Part shown: piece after piece, positions 8,665-15,623 of the stretch
Layout: every line of letters starts with the position of its first letter
Numbering within the stretch: position 1 is the stretch's first letter
Origin: Pseudomonadota bacterium
Lineage (GTDB): Bacteria > Pseudomonadota > Gammaproteobacteria > Steroidobacterales > Steroidobacteraceae
Reading direction: 5' to 3'
DNA length: 16,153 nt
Assembly: GCA_021850555.1 (NCBI GenBank)
Contig: JAJZLX010000663.1
Coordinates: 1-16,153, forward strand
Program-made: the position numbers and the translations under genes
Notes under the pieces: model-generated
The model's input: only the letters and a program-made list of their open reading frames with translations
Database searches by the model: none
Told to the model about the DNA's origin: nothing

Positions 8665-9422
8665 GCAACGGTTCGCGGGAAGGTGTGCCGGAAGCGCTGC
8701 GCAAGGCCGGCGCCACGGCTCTGTTCTTCGGGCGGCTGCTCGCCGCGTGCGTGCCGGCTCTCGCGCGCCCGCGGCTCATCATCGCGCAGATCTACAACGC
8801 CGGTGCCCGCTCGCTCATCATCATCATGCTCTCGGGGCTGTTCACCGGCATGGTGCTGGGCTTGCAGGGCTACGATCTGCTGCAGCGGTTCGGCGCCACA
8901 TCGGCCCTGGGCACCGCCGCGGCGCTGTCGCTGCTCAAGGAGCTCGGGCCGGTCCTCACCGCGCTGCTGTTCGCCGGCCGGGCCGGCACCGCGCTCACCT
9001 CTGAGATCGGCCTGATGCGGGCCACGGATCAGCTCACCGCCATGGAGGTCATGGCGGTCGACCCGATGCGTCACGTCGCCGCGCCCCGCTTCCTGGGCGG
9101 ACTCATCGCGATGCCGCTGCTCACGGGGATCTTCATCGTCATCGGCCTGTATGGAGCGCAGCTCGTCGGCGTGCAGATGATGGGGGTCGACCACGGTATT
9201 TTCTGGTCGCAGATGCAAAGCGCGATCGCCCTGAAGGACGTGACCGAGGGGATCGTCAAGAGCGTGGTATTCGGGGCGGTCCTGAGCCTGATCGCCGTCA
9301 GCGAGGGCTACCACGCGGACCCGACCGCCGAAGGTGTGGGCAGGGCAACGACCCGCACCGTGGTTGCCTCGTCCGTGATGACGCTGTTGCTCGATTACGT
9401 ATTGACCGCTGCATTTTTGTAA
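8661..9422 (+). CDS. mlaE: MlaE, permease of the Mla phospholipid ABC transporter
   Basis: MlaE is the membrane-spanning subunit of the MlaFEDB complex in the inner membrane. The 253-residue protein has hydrophobic segments near residues 50-70, 95-110, 145-170, 203-216 and 234-252. Its strongest family mark is the cytoplasmic coupling stretch around ELGPVLTALLFAGRAGT (94-110) and SEIGLMRATDQL (114-125), which contacts the ATPase. The ending EGYHADPTAEGVGRATT (215-231) is also typical of the MlaE/YrbE family. Length fits the family (E. coli MlaE has 260). The ATG overlaps the mlaF stop by 4 bases, which keeps the two subunits in balance. mlaD follows after 14 bases. Confidence 0.95.
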   Translation: MSNGSREGVPEALRKAGATALFFGRLLAACVPALARPRLIIAQIYNAGARSLIIIMLSGLFTGMVLGLQGYDLLQRFGATSALGTAAALSLLKELGPVLTALLFAGRAGTALTSEIGLMRATDQLTAMEVMAVDPMRHVAAPRFLGGLIAMPLLTGIFIVIGLYGAQLVGVQMMGVDHGIFWSQMQSAIALKDVTEGIVKSVVFGAVLSLIAVSEGYHADPTAEGVGRATTRTVVASSVMTLLLDYVLTAAFL

Positions 9423-9436
9423 GAGGATAGCCGCCC

Positions 9437-9946
9437 ATGCGCGCCAATCGCTCCCTGGAGATCGGAACGGGCCTGTTCGTGCTGCTGGGCCTGGCCGCGC
9501 TCCTGTTTCTCACCACCCAGCTGCCCTCGAGCGGCATGAAGTTCGGCTTCGGCAAGCCTCCTGGCTATCAGGTGACGGCGGAATTCGACAACATCGGCGA
9601 TCTGAAGGTCGGCGCGCCCGTCAAGATGGCCGGTGTGCGCATCGGCGAAGTCACCGACATCGGATTCGATACCAACAGCGAGCGCGCCGAGGTATGGATG
9701 AACATCTACAAGAAGTTCAATCAGATCCCGGTGGACAGCTTCGCCAGCATCGATACCGAGGGGCTGCTCGGCGGGCAGTACGTCAGCATCAGCCCGGGCG
9801 GACTCACGACCTACCTCAAGAACGGCAGCCGGATCATGGAGACGCAGTCGGCGCTCGTGCTCGAGAATCTGATCAACAAGTTCTTCGCCAACTTCTCCAG
9901 CAAGAGCGGCTCTGGCAGCCAGGGCGGCTCGAAGGGGCCCAAGTGA
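9437..9946 (+). CDS. mlaD: MlaD, MCE-domain lipid-binding subunit
   Basis: MlaD is a membrane-anchored periplasmic protein whose MCE domains form a hexameric ring on the MlaE permease and pass phospholipid to MlaC. The 169-residue protein starts with a short cytoplasmic tail and one transmembrane helix (about residues 8-29). The MCE domain then spans about 43-122, with the typical FDNIGDLKVGAPVKMAGVRIG (50-70) and the loop DTEGLLGGQYVSISPGG (106-122). The C-terminal helix that lines the ring pore (about 134-153) is followed by a Ser-Gly-rich tail. A GAGG ribosome-binding site lies 10 bases before the ATG. The stop overlaps the mlaC start by one base (TGATG). Confidence 0.95.
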   Translation: MRANRSLEIGTGLFVLLGLAALLFLTTQLPSSGMKFGFGKPPGYQVTAEFDNIGDLKVGAPVKMAGVRIGEVTDIGFDTNSERAEVWMNIYKKFNQIPVDSFASIDTEGLLGGQYVSISPGGLTTYLKNGSRIMETQSALVLENLINKFFANFSSKSGSGSQGGSKGPK

Positions 9947-10623
9947 TGAGACCGACCATAGTGATCGCCGCGGCGCTCGCCGCCGCTCTGGCGCAGCTGC
10001 CCGCCCAGGCCGCCCCCGCTGCGCGGGCAGCATCCGCTGAGCAGCAGGCCGCGCCCGCGTGGGTGCAACCCTCGCAGGTCATCGAGACCGCCGCCCAGCA
10101 GCTGCTCAATGCGCTCAAGGGCCATCGGGAGGAGTACCGGAAGGACCCGGAAAAGGTGACCCCGCTGGTCGACAAGTACCTGCTGCCGCACGTCGATACG
10201 CAGCTCGCCGCTCAGCTGGTGCTCGGCCGGTACTGGCGCACGGCCACCCCGCAGCAGCGGCAGCGCTTCATCGATGCGTTCTACCATTCGATGATGGTCA
10301 ACTTCGGCGGCGCGCTCGCCGACTTCCGATCCAACATGCTGAAGGTGTTTCCCACCCATCTGCGTCCCGGCACCAACTTCGCGACGGTGCGCACCGAGAT
10401 GACGCGCAGCAACGGGTCCCGGGTGTCGGTGGTATACCTCATGCAGTTGACGCCGAGGGGCTGGCAGGCTTTCGATGTCCATATCGACGGTGTCAGCTAC
10501 GTCAAGAGCTATCGGGAAGACTTCGCTACGCAGATCAGGCAGCAGGGCCTGGATGCGGTGATCAAGCGCCTGCAGGAAGGCGCAAAGCCGAGCGCGATCG
10601 CTCACGCGGCCCGCGGGTCATGA
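9946..10623 (+). CDS. mlaC: MlaC, periplasmic phospholipid-binding shuttle
   Basis: MlaC carries phospholipids across the periplasm between MlaA at the outer membrane and the MlaFEDB complex. The 225-residue protein begins with a clear Sec signal peptide (hydrophobic Ala/Leu-rich residues 4-18, probable cleavage after AQA near residue 22). The mature domain carries the family pattern: a helical N-terminal part with YLLPHVD (about 75-81), GRYWRTATPQQRQRFIDAF (about 91-109), and a beta-rich second half with VVYLMQLTPRGWQAFDVHIDGVSYVKSYR (about 164-192). The ATG at 9946 is chosen because it gives the signal peptide directly and overlaps the mlaD stop by one base. The gene ends in an ATGA overlap with mlaB. 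Confidence 0.94.
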   Translation: MRPTIVIAAALAAALAQLPAQAAPAARAASAEQQAAPAWVQPSQVIETAAQQLLNALKGHREEYRKDPEKVTPLVDKYLLPHVDTQLAAQLVLGRYWRTATPQQRQRFIDAFYHSMMVNFGGALADFRSNMLKVFPTHLRPGTNFATVRTEMTRSNGSRVSVVYLMQLTPRGWQAFDVHIDGVSYVKSYREDFATQIRQQGLDAVIKRLQEGAKPSAIAHAARGS

Positions 10624-10967
10624 GCGTGACGGCGCCCGTTGCCCAGCCCGGGTCGGCGGCGGGGGCTTCGTTCGAGCTCTCGGCGCCCTCGCCGGAGCGG
10701 TGTGAGGCGCGCGGGGCGCTGACTTTTGCGACCGCCCGGCGTGCGCGCAAGCTGGGGCTGGCGGCGCTGCGCAATGCCGGCCGGGAGCTTTCAATCGACT
10801 GCGGCGCGATCTCTCAAACCGACAGCGCGGGACTCGCCGTGCTGCTCGACTGGCTGGCGGAGGCGAAGCGCGCGGGGTGCTCGCTGCGTTTGCAGCGGCT
10901 GCCCCAGAGTCTGCTTGCGCTGGCGCGCATCAGCGCTGCGGAGGAGATGCTACAGAAGGGAGTCTGA
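10620..10967 (+). CDS. mlaB: MlaB, STAS-domain subunit of the Mla transporter
   Basis: MlaB is a small cytoplasmic STAS-domain protein that binds MlaF and is needed for assembly and activity of the MlaFEDB complex. The 115-residue protein has the STAS core, with the conserved turn ISQTDSAGLAVLLDWL (64-79) including Thr67 and Ser69. This is the region of the functionally important threonine in E. coli MlaB and of the phosphorylated serine in anti-sigma-factor antagonists. Sequence similarity in STAS proteins is low, so the assignment rests heavily on its place as last gene of mlaFEDCB. The ATG overlaps the mlaC stop by 4 bases. The N-terminal 17 residues are an Ala/Gly/Pro-rich extension. Confidence 0.88.
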   Translation: MSVTAPVAQPGSAAGASFELSAPSPERCEARGALTFATARRARKLGLAALRNAGRELSIDCGAISQTDSAGLAVLLDWLAEAKRAGCSLRLQRLPQSLLALARISAAEEMLQKGV

Positions 10968-10975
10968 GCGGGGCT

Positions 10976-11004
10976 GCGGGCGGACCCGGCCCCACCCCGC
11001 CCGC
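10976..11004. terminator. GC-rich hairpin between convergent mlaB and mlaA
   Basis: GCGGGCGG (10976-10983) and CCGCCCGC (10997-11004) make a perfect 8-bp stem with a 13-base loop, 9 bases after the mlaB stop. No run of T follows on either strand, so it is not a standard intrinsic terminator. It may help end transcription from both sides or protect mRNA ends. Confidence 0.35.
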
Positions 11005-11049
11005 GGCGCGCTCCCGAGCTGCAGCGCCCGCTCCGGTGATCGGCACGAG

Positions 11050-11799
11050 CTAGTTGCCGCCGGACTTCTCGAGCTCCCTCAGCTCCTGCTCGGCCCCGCC
11101 CGGGCCTTTCCTCGGGCCCTTGACCATGAATCTGCGCCGCTCCAGGTAGCTATTGCGCGCAAAGGCGTAATGATCGAAGGCCCGCTGGTCCAGGCGGAAG
11201 ATCGGCAGGAGATGCGCTCCGGTGTTCAGCGTTCCGACGGCACGGGCGCTGTAATCGGCCCACGTATTCTGCACATAGTGCAGCGGATCGGCGTACTCGG
11301 CGGGCACCAGCCCTATCGCATCCCGCACGTCCGAGGGGCCGAGGAACGGCAGCACCAGATAGGGCCCGGTCGGAATCCCCCACTTACCGAAGGTCTGGCC
11401 GAAGTCCCGGTCGTGGGGCGCCAGTCCCATGCTCGTGGCGGGATCGAGAAGGCCGCCGATGCCGAATGTGCTGTTGACCACGAACCGCACCGTGTCCTTC
11501 CCGAAGTCGGCCACCTGTCCCTGCAGCAGGTCGTTGACGATCACCTCCGGGTAAGTGAGGTTGGCAAAGAAGTTGCTGATCCCGGTCTGGATCGGATGAG
11601 GCGTGATGCGCACGTAGGTTTTGGCCACGGGCTCGGCGATATGGGTGTAAAACCCGTAGTCGAAGCTCCACGTCGCGCGATTCATTCGCTGCCACGGGTC
11701 GCGCGGATCGCGCTCCGAGGGCGGCACCGTGGCGCAGCCGACGAGCGTCAGGCACCCGAGGGCGAGGGCAAGCGTGAGTCTGATGCGATTGCCTGGCAT
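11050..11799 (-). CDS. mlaA: MlaA (VacJ), outer-membrane lipoprotein of the Mla pathway
   Basis: MlaA is an outer-membrane lipoprotein that removes misplaced phospholipids from the outer leaflet and hands them to MlaC. The 249-residue protein has a lipoprotein signal peptide ending in the lipobox LVGC, so Cys22 should be lipidated. The family core follows: DPWQRMNRATWSFDYGFY (32-49) and NFFANLTYPEVIVNDLLQG (76-94). Next come FVVNSTFGIGGLLDPA (105-120), DFGQTFGKWGIPTGPYLVLP (131-150) and PFLGPSDVRDAIG (150-162). The last 20 residues are a Lys/Glu/Gly-rich tail. It lies opposite and converges on mlaFEDCB, not inside it. It has its own promoter (11824-11853) and is set apart from the upstream protease gene by a terminator. 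Confidence 0.96.
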   Translation of the reverse strand: MPGNRIRLTLALALGCLTLVGCATVPPSERDPRDPWQRMNRATWSFDYGFYTHIAEPVAKTYVRITPHPIQTGISNFFANLTYPEVIVNDLLQGQVADFGKDTVRFVVNSTFGIGGLLDPATSMGLAPHDRDFGQTFGKWGIPTGPYLVLPFLGPSDVRDAIGLVPAEYADPLHYVQNTWADYSARAVGTLNTGAHLLPIFRLDQRAFDHYAFARNSYLERRRFMVKGPRKGPGGAEQELRELEKSGGN

Positions 11800-11823
11800 G
11801 ACCTGTCCTTGTGCAAAAATCGC

Positions 11824-11853
11824 ATTGTAGCAGCGGAATCCGCGGTCTTCGAA
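11824..11853 (-). promoter_or_regulatory. Predicted sigma70 promoter of mlaA (extended -10)
   Basis: On the minus strand TACAAT (11824-11829) matches the -10 consensus at 5 of 6 positions and is preceded by TGC, giving an extended -10 element. A poor -35, TTCGAA (11848-11853), lies 18 bases upstream, which is acceptable for an extended -10 promoter. The leader to the mlaA ATG would be about 20 bases and contains AAGGACAGG as ribosome-binding site. Confidence 0.55.
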
Positions 11854-11874
11854 CTTTGCGCGGCCAAGTCAACG

Positions 11875-11906
11875 AAAAAAGACCCGGGTTGTCGCCGCCC
11901 GGACCC
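11875..11906 (-). terminator. Rho-independent terminator after the BepA-like protease gene
   Basis: In minus-strand RNA a stem of about 8 pairs, with a core of five G-C pairs plus wobbles, encloses the loop CGGCGACAA and is followed by TCTTTTTT. It starts about 55 bases after the protease stop. It separates that gene from the mlaA promoter. Confidence 0.7.
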
Positions 11907-11961
11907 GTTCAGGCGGGGTGCTGAGCTCGAGAATCCGGGGAGTCTGCGCAGGCTGCTGAGA

Positions 11962-13527
11962 TCAGCCGCCGTGATGCCGGCGCATTCTCATCAGGTACCC
12001 CCGGGCCTGCTTGAGCGCCGCGGTGATGCGCTGTCGCTGCACGGGGTTGAGGTTGGGCATGCCGAGGGCGATCTGGAACTGCTTGACGGCGAGCGGCACA
12101 TTGCCCGTGTCGAGCTGGTAATAGCCCATGTAGTAGTACGCGCCCCCGAGATCGCCCGCCGCGCTGGCGGCGCGCGCGGTGAGCTCGATCTCCCCCGGGG
12201 TCGGGTCCACGAGGTTGAACAGGTTGCGCAGCAGATCGTGGGCCTGCTCGTTCTTGCCGTCCGCCATGAGCGTCTGGGCGTAACGCACCGTGACCGGCAC
12301 ATTGAGCGGAAACAGCCGCTCGGCGTGTGCGAAGGTGGCGAGCGCCTGCGGCATCTCGCCCGCCTGCGCCTGCGCCTGGCCGAGGGCGATGTAGAGGAGG
12401 TGCAGGTCGGGGTGCTGTCGCAGCAGCTTCGAGAGAATCCTCACCGCTTGCTGAGCCCGACGATCGCGCATCAGCGCCAGCGCATCCCCGTACATCGTGC
12501 CAAGGCCGCGATGCCCATGAGCGATCCTCTGCGCAAAGTATCGCTGCACATTCTCGTCCGCCGGCGCGGTCAGCACCCGGATGCGCGCCTTGATCAGATA
12601 GTAGTCGGACGAGCTGGTGTCCGGTACCGGCGGATACTGGGCCGCGTGCGCGCGCGTGTAGGCGACACGGTCGGCGGTCATCGGGTGACCGATGAGCACC
12701 GCCGGGACCCAGGCATCCTGCAGGCCCTGCAGCCGCATCAGTTTCTCAAATACGTCGGGCATGCCTTCGGGGTCGAAGCCCGCGGCCGCGAGGAGTTCCA
12801 GGCCGACGCGGTCGGCTTCCTCCTCCACGCTGCGGCTGTAGTCGATCTGCTCCTGGGCCGCTAGTCCCTGCGAGGCGACGATGCCGCCCGCGATGGCGTT
12901 GCCGCTGCCGCTCGCCGCCCCGAGCAGGATCGTCGCCAGCATGGCGGCGAGGGAATCTATGTTGGCGTGCTGCGCGTTGAGCAGCTTGCGGGCGATGTGG
13001 TTCTGCACCTCGTGTGCCGTCTCGTGGGCCATCACCGCCGCGAGCTCCGACTCCGTATGGGTGAACAGAATCAGGCCGGAGTTGATGAAGACGTTGTGGC
13101 CCGGGGCGGCGAAGGAGTTGATTACCGGCGTGTTGACGCAGAAGTAATGAAAGCTGGCCGCGCCGAGCGGGCTTTGCGCGGCGAGCCGCTTGCCGACCGA
13201 GTTCAGGTACTCCTCGACCTCGGGGTCCCCGATGAGCTGATGCTGCGCGCGCATCTGCAGCATCATCTCGTAGCCGATCTGGTACTGCTCGTGCATCGGC
13301 AGAACGACCGAGGCCGGGCTGCTCAGGTCCGGCAGGTCCGATTCGAGCGCCGAGGGCAGATCGGTGGTCAGAGGGATCGGGGGCAGGGGGGGAGGGGCGA
13401 CAAATTTCGAAGCCCCGCGCTTGCGCACGGCAGTCGACGGGATCGGAGGCGAAACGGGAGGCACTCCGGCCGCCGCCACCGTGGCGTTCACGAAGGCGGC
13501 CAGAAGAACCCAGACGAGCGCGCGCAT
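11962..13527 (-). CDS. bepA: BepA-like periplasmic M48 zinc metalloprotease with TPR region
   Basis: This protein resembles BepA (YfgC), a periplasmic protease-chaperone that monitors assembly of outer-membrane proteins such as LptD and degrades stalled ones. The 521-residue protein has a signal peptide (about 1-20) and a Pro-rich linker (about 22-75). The M48 domain has zinc motif HETAH at 168-172, and Glu235 in EEEAD is the likely third ligand. His281 in LIGHPMTADRV may match the regulatory His246 of BepA; this is by position only. The C-terminal half (about 305-510) is helical with TPR-like repeats, for example LLYIALGQAQAQAGEMPQAL and AYYYMGYYQLDTGNVPLAV. A GAGG lies 10 bases before the ATG. 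The 128 bases between it and phoH hold no convincing promoter. Confidence 0.87.
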   Translation of the reverse strand: MRALVWVLLAAFVNATVAAAGVPPVSPPIPSTAVRKRGASKFVAPPPLPPIPLTTDLPSALESDLPDLSSPASVVLPMHEQYQIGYEMMLQMRAQHQLIGDPEVEEYLNSVGKRLAAQSPLGAASFHYFCVNTPVINSFAAPGHNVFINSGLILFTHTESELAAVMAHETAHEVQNHIARKLLNAQHANIDSLAAMLATILLGAASGSGNAIAGGIVASQGLAAQEQIDYSRSVEEEADRVGLELLAAAGFDPEGMPDVFEKLMRLQGLQDAWVPAVLIGHPMTADRVAYTRAHAAQYPPVPDTSSSDYYLIKARIRVLTAPADENVQRYFAQRIAHGHRGLGTMYGDALALMRDRRAQQAVRILSKLLRQHPDLHLLYIALGQAQAQAGEMPQALATFAHAERLFPLNVPVTVRYAQTLMADGKNEQAHDLLRNLFNLVDPTPGEIELTARAASAAGDLGGAYYYMGYYQLDTGNVPLAVKQFQIALGMPNLNPVQRQRITAALKQARGYLMRMRRHHGG

Positions 13528-13655
13528 GCAGATTGGACCTCGGCCGACGGAGAGCGGTTTCCCTGGAAATACAGTCGCTTACAAATCTTCAGGTACGGGC
13601 TCAGATACGGGTTGGCCCGCTCGCCAGGCAGCCAGCTTACCAAAAACCGCGGGTC

Positions 13656-15164
13656 TCAAAGATTGTCCGAGGCGAAGTCCGCCAGCCGGGAACGCTCGCC
13701 GCGCATCAGGGTCACGTGTCCCGAGTGCGGCCAGCCCCGGAAGCGATTGACCGCATAGGTCAGGCCCGATGTCGTCTCAGTCAGGTACGGGGTGTCGATC
13801 TGGGCGACGTTGCCGAGGCAGACCAGCTTGGTGCCGGGACCGGCGCGGGTGACGAGCGCCTTCATCTGCTTGGGCGTGAGGTTCTGCGCCTCGTCGAGGA
13901 TCACGAAACGGTTGAGAAACGTGCGTCCGCGCATGAAGTTGAGCGAGCGGATCTTGATGCGGTTGCGCAGCAGGTCCTGGGTGGCCGCCCGGCCCCAATT
14001 GCCTCCCTCCTGTCCGCCGGTGAGCACCTCGAGGTTGTCCATCAGGGCGCCCATCCACGGCTCCATCTTCTCTTCCTCCGTGCCGGGGAGGAACCCGATG
14101 TCCTCTCCGAGCGGGATCGTCACCCGTGTCATGATGATCTCGACGAAGCGGTTGCTCTCGAGCGTCTGCGTCAGCCCCGCCGCGAGCGCGAGCAATGTCT
14201 TGCCGGTTCCCGCCGGCCCGAGCACGGTGACGAAGTCGATCCCCGGGTCCATGAGCAGGTTCAGGGCGAAGTTCTGCTCCCGGTTGCGCGCGGTGATGCC
14301 CCAGATGCCGTGCCGCTCGCTGCGGTGGTCCCGGAGCAGCTCGATGACGGCCGATCCGCCCTCGAGCCGGCGCACGATGCCCTCGATCCCCTGCGGGTTG
14401 TCCTCGTACACCCCCTGATTGGGCTGCCAGCCGGCGACTGCGGGGCCTGCGATCTCGTAGAACGTGCGCTCGCCTTCCTTCCAAGAGCGCATGCCCTGGC
14501 CGTGGCGCTCCCAGAAATCGCTCGCCAAAGCGGTCATGCCGCCAAAGAGCACGTCGCTGTCATCGAGTGTCTTGTCGCTGCTGTAATCCTCGACGTGCAC
14601 ACCAAGGACCGCCGCCTTGATGCGCAGGTTGATGTCCTTCGAGACGAGGATGACGCGCGTGTCCGGCAGCTCGCGCTGCAGCGTCAGGGTCTGCGCCAGG
14701 ATGACGTTGTCGTTGCCGGGGCTCGGTGCGTTGGCGGGTGCCGCGGGCGGCAGACGGGTTTGGAAGTAGAGTCGTCCGGAGGAGGGCTTCTTGCCGTGAT
14801 TGCCGCTATAGCGCCCGGGAAGCGGCAGCCCCTGGTCGATCTGCTCCTTGGTCGCTCCGCGCATCATGTCGTCGAGGAATCGGCTGACCTGGCGAACGTT
14901 GCGGGAGGCTTCCGAGAGGCCCTTCTTGTGGGCATCGAGCTCTTCCAGCACCACCATGGGCAAGTAGACGTCGTGCTCCTCGAAGCGGAAGATGCAGGCC
15001 GGGTCGTGCATCAGCACGTTGGTATCGAGCACGAAGATACGCCTGTCGCCGCGCGGCCTGGCTCTGAGCTCTGAGTGCGGCAAGGGACTCTCGGTGGGGT
15101 GGGGCGCGCTCGCGCTCTGGGCGCTGCCGGCCGGCCGGGCGTCAGAGAGACCGCGTTGCTTCAA
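13656..15164 (-). CDS. phoH: PhoH-family ATPase with N-terminal PIN domain (PhoH2 type)
   Basis: This 502-residue protein joins a PIN ribonuclease domain to a PhoH NTPase domain, the arrangement of PhoH2 proteins that unwind and cut RNA. The PIN domain (about 42-205) shows acidic residues Asp47 (VLDTNVL), Glu74/Glu75 (VLEELDAHKKG), Asp152 and Asp177 (VSKDINLR). The PhoH domain (about 280-500) has Walker A GPAGTGKT at 316-323 and Walker B VILDEAQN at 421-428. The cellular role is not firmly known. The start is a TTG that overlaps the 3' end of bcp by 23 bases. It is preferred because GGAGG lies 6 bases before it; the PIN domain rules out starts past residue 41, and no ATG precedes it. The Ser/Pro/Ala-rich first 40 residues look disordered. 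Confidence 0.93.
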   Translation of the reverse strand: MKQRGLSDARPAGSAQSASAPHPTESPLPHSELRARPRGDRRIFVLDTNVLMHDPACIFRFEEHDVYLPMVVLEELDAHKKGLSEASRNVRQVSRFLDDMMRGATKEQIDQGLPLPGRYSGNHGKKPSSGRLYFQTRLPPAAPANAPSPGNDNVILAQTLTLQRELPDTRVILVSKDINLRIKAAVLGVHVEDYSSDKTLDDSDVLFGGMTALASDFWERHGQGMRSWKEGERTFYEIAGPAVAGWQPNQGVYEDNPQGIEGIVRRLEGGSAVIELLRDHRSERHGIWGITARNREQNFALNLLMDPGIDFVTVLGPAGTGKTLLALAAGLTQTLESNRFVEIIMTRVTIPLGEDIGFLPGTEEEKMEPWMGALMDNLEVLTGGQEGGNWGRAATQDLLRNRIKIRSLNFMRGRTFLNRFVILDEAQNLTPKQMKALVTRAGPGTKLVCLGNVAQIDTPYLTETTSGLTYAVNRFRGWPHSGHVTLMRGERSRLADFASDNL

Positions 15165-15609
15165 GGACTTCCTCCGCGTGCCCGGGGACCTTCACCTTGC
15201 GCCACTCCCGCCGCAGTACGCCCTGTGCGTCGATCAGGAAGGTGCTGCGCTCGATGCCGAGGAACTTGCGCCCGTAGAGGCTCTTCTCCCGGATGACATC
15301 GAAGAGCTTGCATACGCGCTCATTTTCGTCCGAGAGCAGCGCGAACGGCAGCCGCTCCTTTGCCTTGAATTTCTCGTGCGAGCTCATGCTGTCACGCGAG
15401 ATGCCGACGATGTCCGCGCCGGCCTTGCGGAACGCGCCATGCAGGTCGCGGAAGTCCTGGGATTCGCGCGTGCACCCCGAGGTCATGTCCTTCGGGTAGA
15501 AGTAGACCACCAGGGCCCGCCCTGCGGCATCCTTCAGCCTGAAGGGGCCGCCGCCCGTGGCGGGGAGAGAGAAATCGGGGACCTTGGCCCCTGGGGTGAT
15601 TTTCGCCAT
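15142..15609 (-). CDS. bcp: Bcp/PrxQ-type thiol peroxidase
   Basis: This 155-residue thioredoxin-fold peroxiredoxin reduces hydrogen peroxide and organic peroxides in the cytoplasm. The peroxidatic Cys46 sits in the family motif P-xxx-T-xx-C (Pro39, Thr43, Cys46), and Arg121 (IERSTFLID) is the likely conserved active-site arginine. Many Bcp proteins carry the resolving cysteine five residues after the peroxidatic one; here that position is Gln51. The only other cysteine is Cys100 (ENERVCKLFD), so this is either an atypical 2-Cys enzyme using Cys100 or a 1-Cys enzyme. The ATG gives the normal N-terminus and lies 14 bases after the gcvR stop, with only a weak ribosome-binding site, so coupling with gcvR is likely. 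The gcvR-bcp order is the same as in E. coli. Confidence 0.93.
   Translation of the reverse strand: MAKITPGAKVPDFSLPATGGGPFRLKDAAGRALVVYFYPKDMTSGCTRESQDFRDLHGAFRKAGADIVGISRDSMSSHEKFKAKERLPFALLSDENERVCKLFDVIREKSLYGRKFLGIERSTFLIDAQGVLRREWRKVKVPGHAEEVLEATRSL
15171..15175 (-). promoter_or_regulatory. Ribosome-binding site fixing the TTG start of phoH
   Basis: GGAGG on the minus strand lies 6 bases before the TTG at 15164-15162, inside the end of bcp. It is the strongest translation signal near the phoH N-terminus. Confidence 0.7.
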
Positions 15610-15623
15610 CGTGGGGAGGTGCC

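Noticed and set aside
10726..12864. A 712-codon open frame on the plus strand running across the end of mlaB, all of mlaA and most of the protease gene.
   Set aside because: It crosses three solid genes, a terminator and a promoter, and its translation shows no domain. It is a codon-bias shadow.
13386..13392. A G7 run in the protease gene as a phase-variation tract.
   Set aside because: It lies in a Pro-rich linker in GC-rich DNA and is only seven bases long, so there is no reason to see more than codon composition.
13591..13612. Two nearby copies of a TACGGG-containing word between the protease gene and phoH.
   Set aside because: The copies are short and imperfect, with no promoter elements at a useful distance, so they are likely chance.
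13533..15074. A 513-codon plus-strand frame opposite phoH.
   Set aside because: It is antisense to the clear PIN-PhoH protein and has no recognisable motif.
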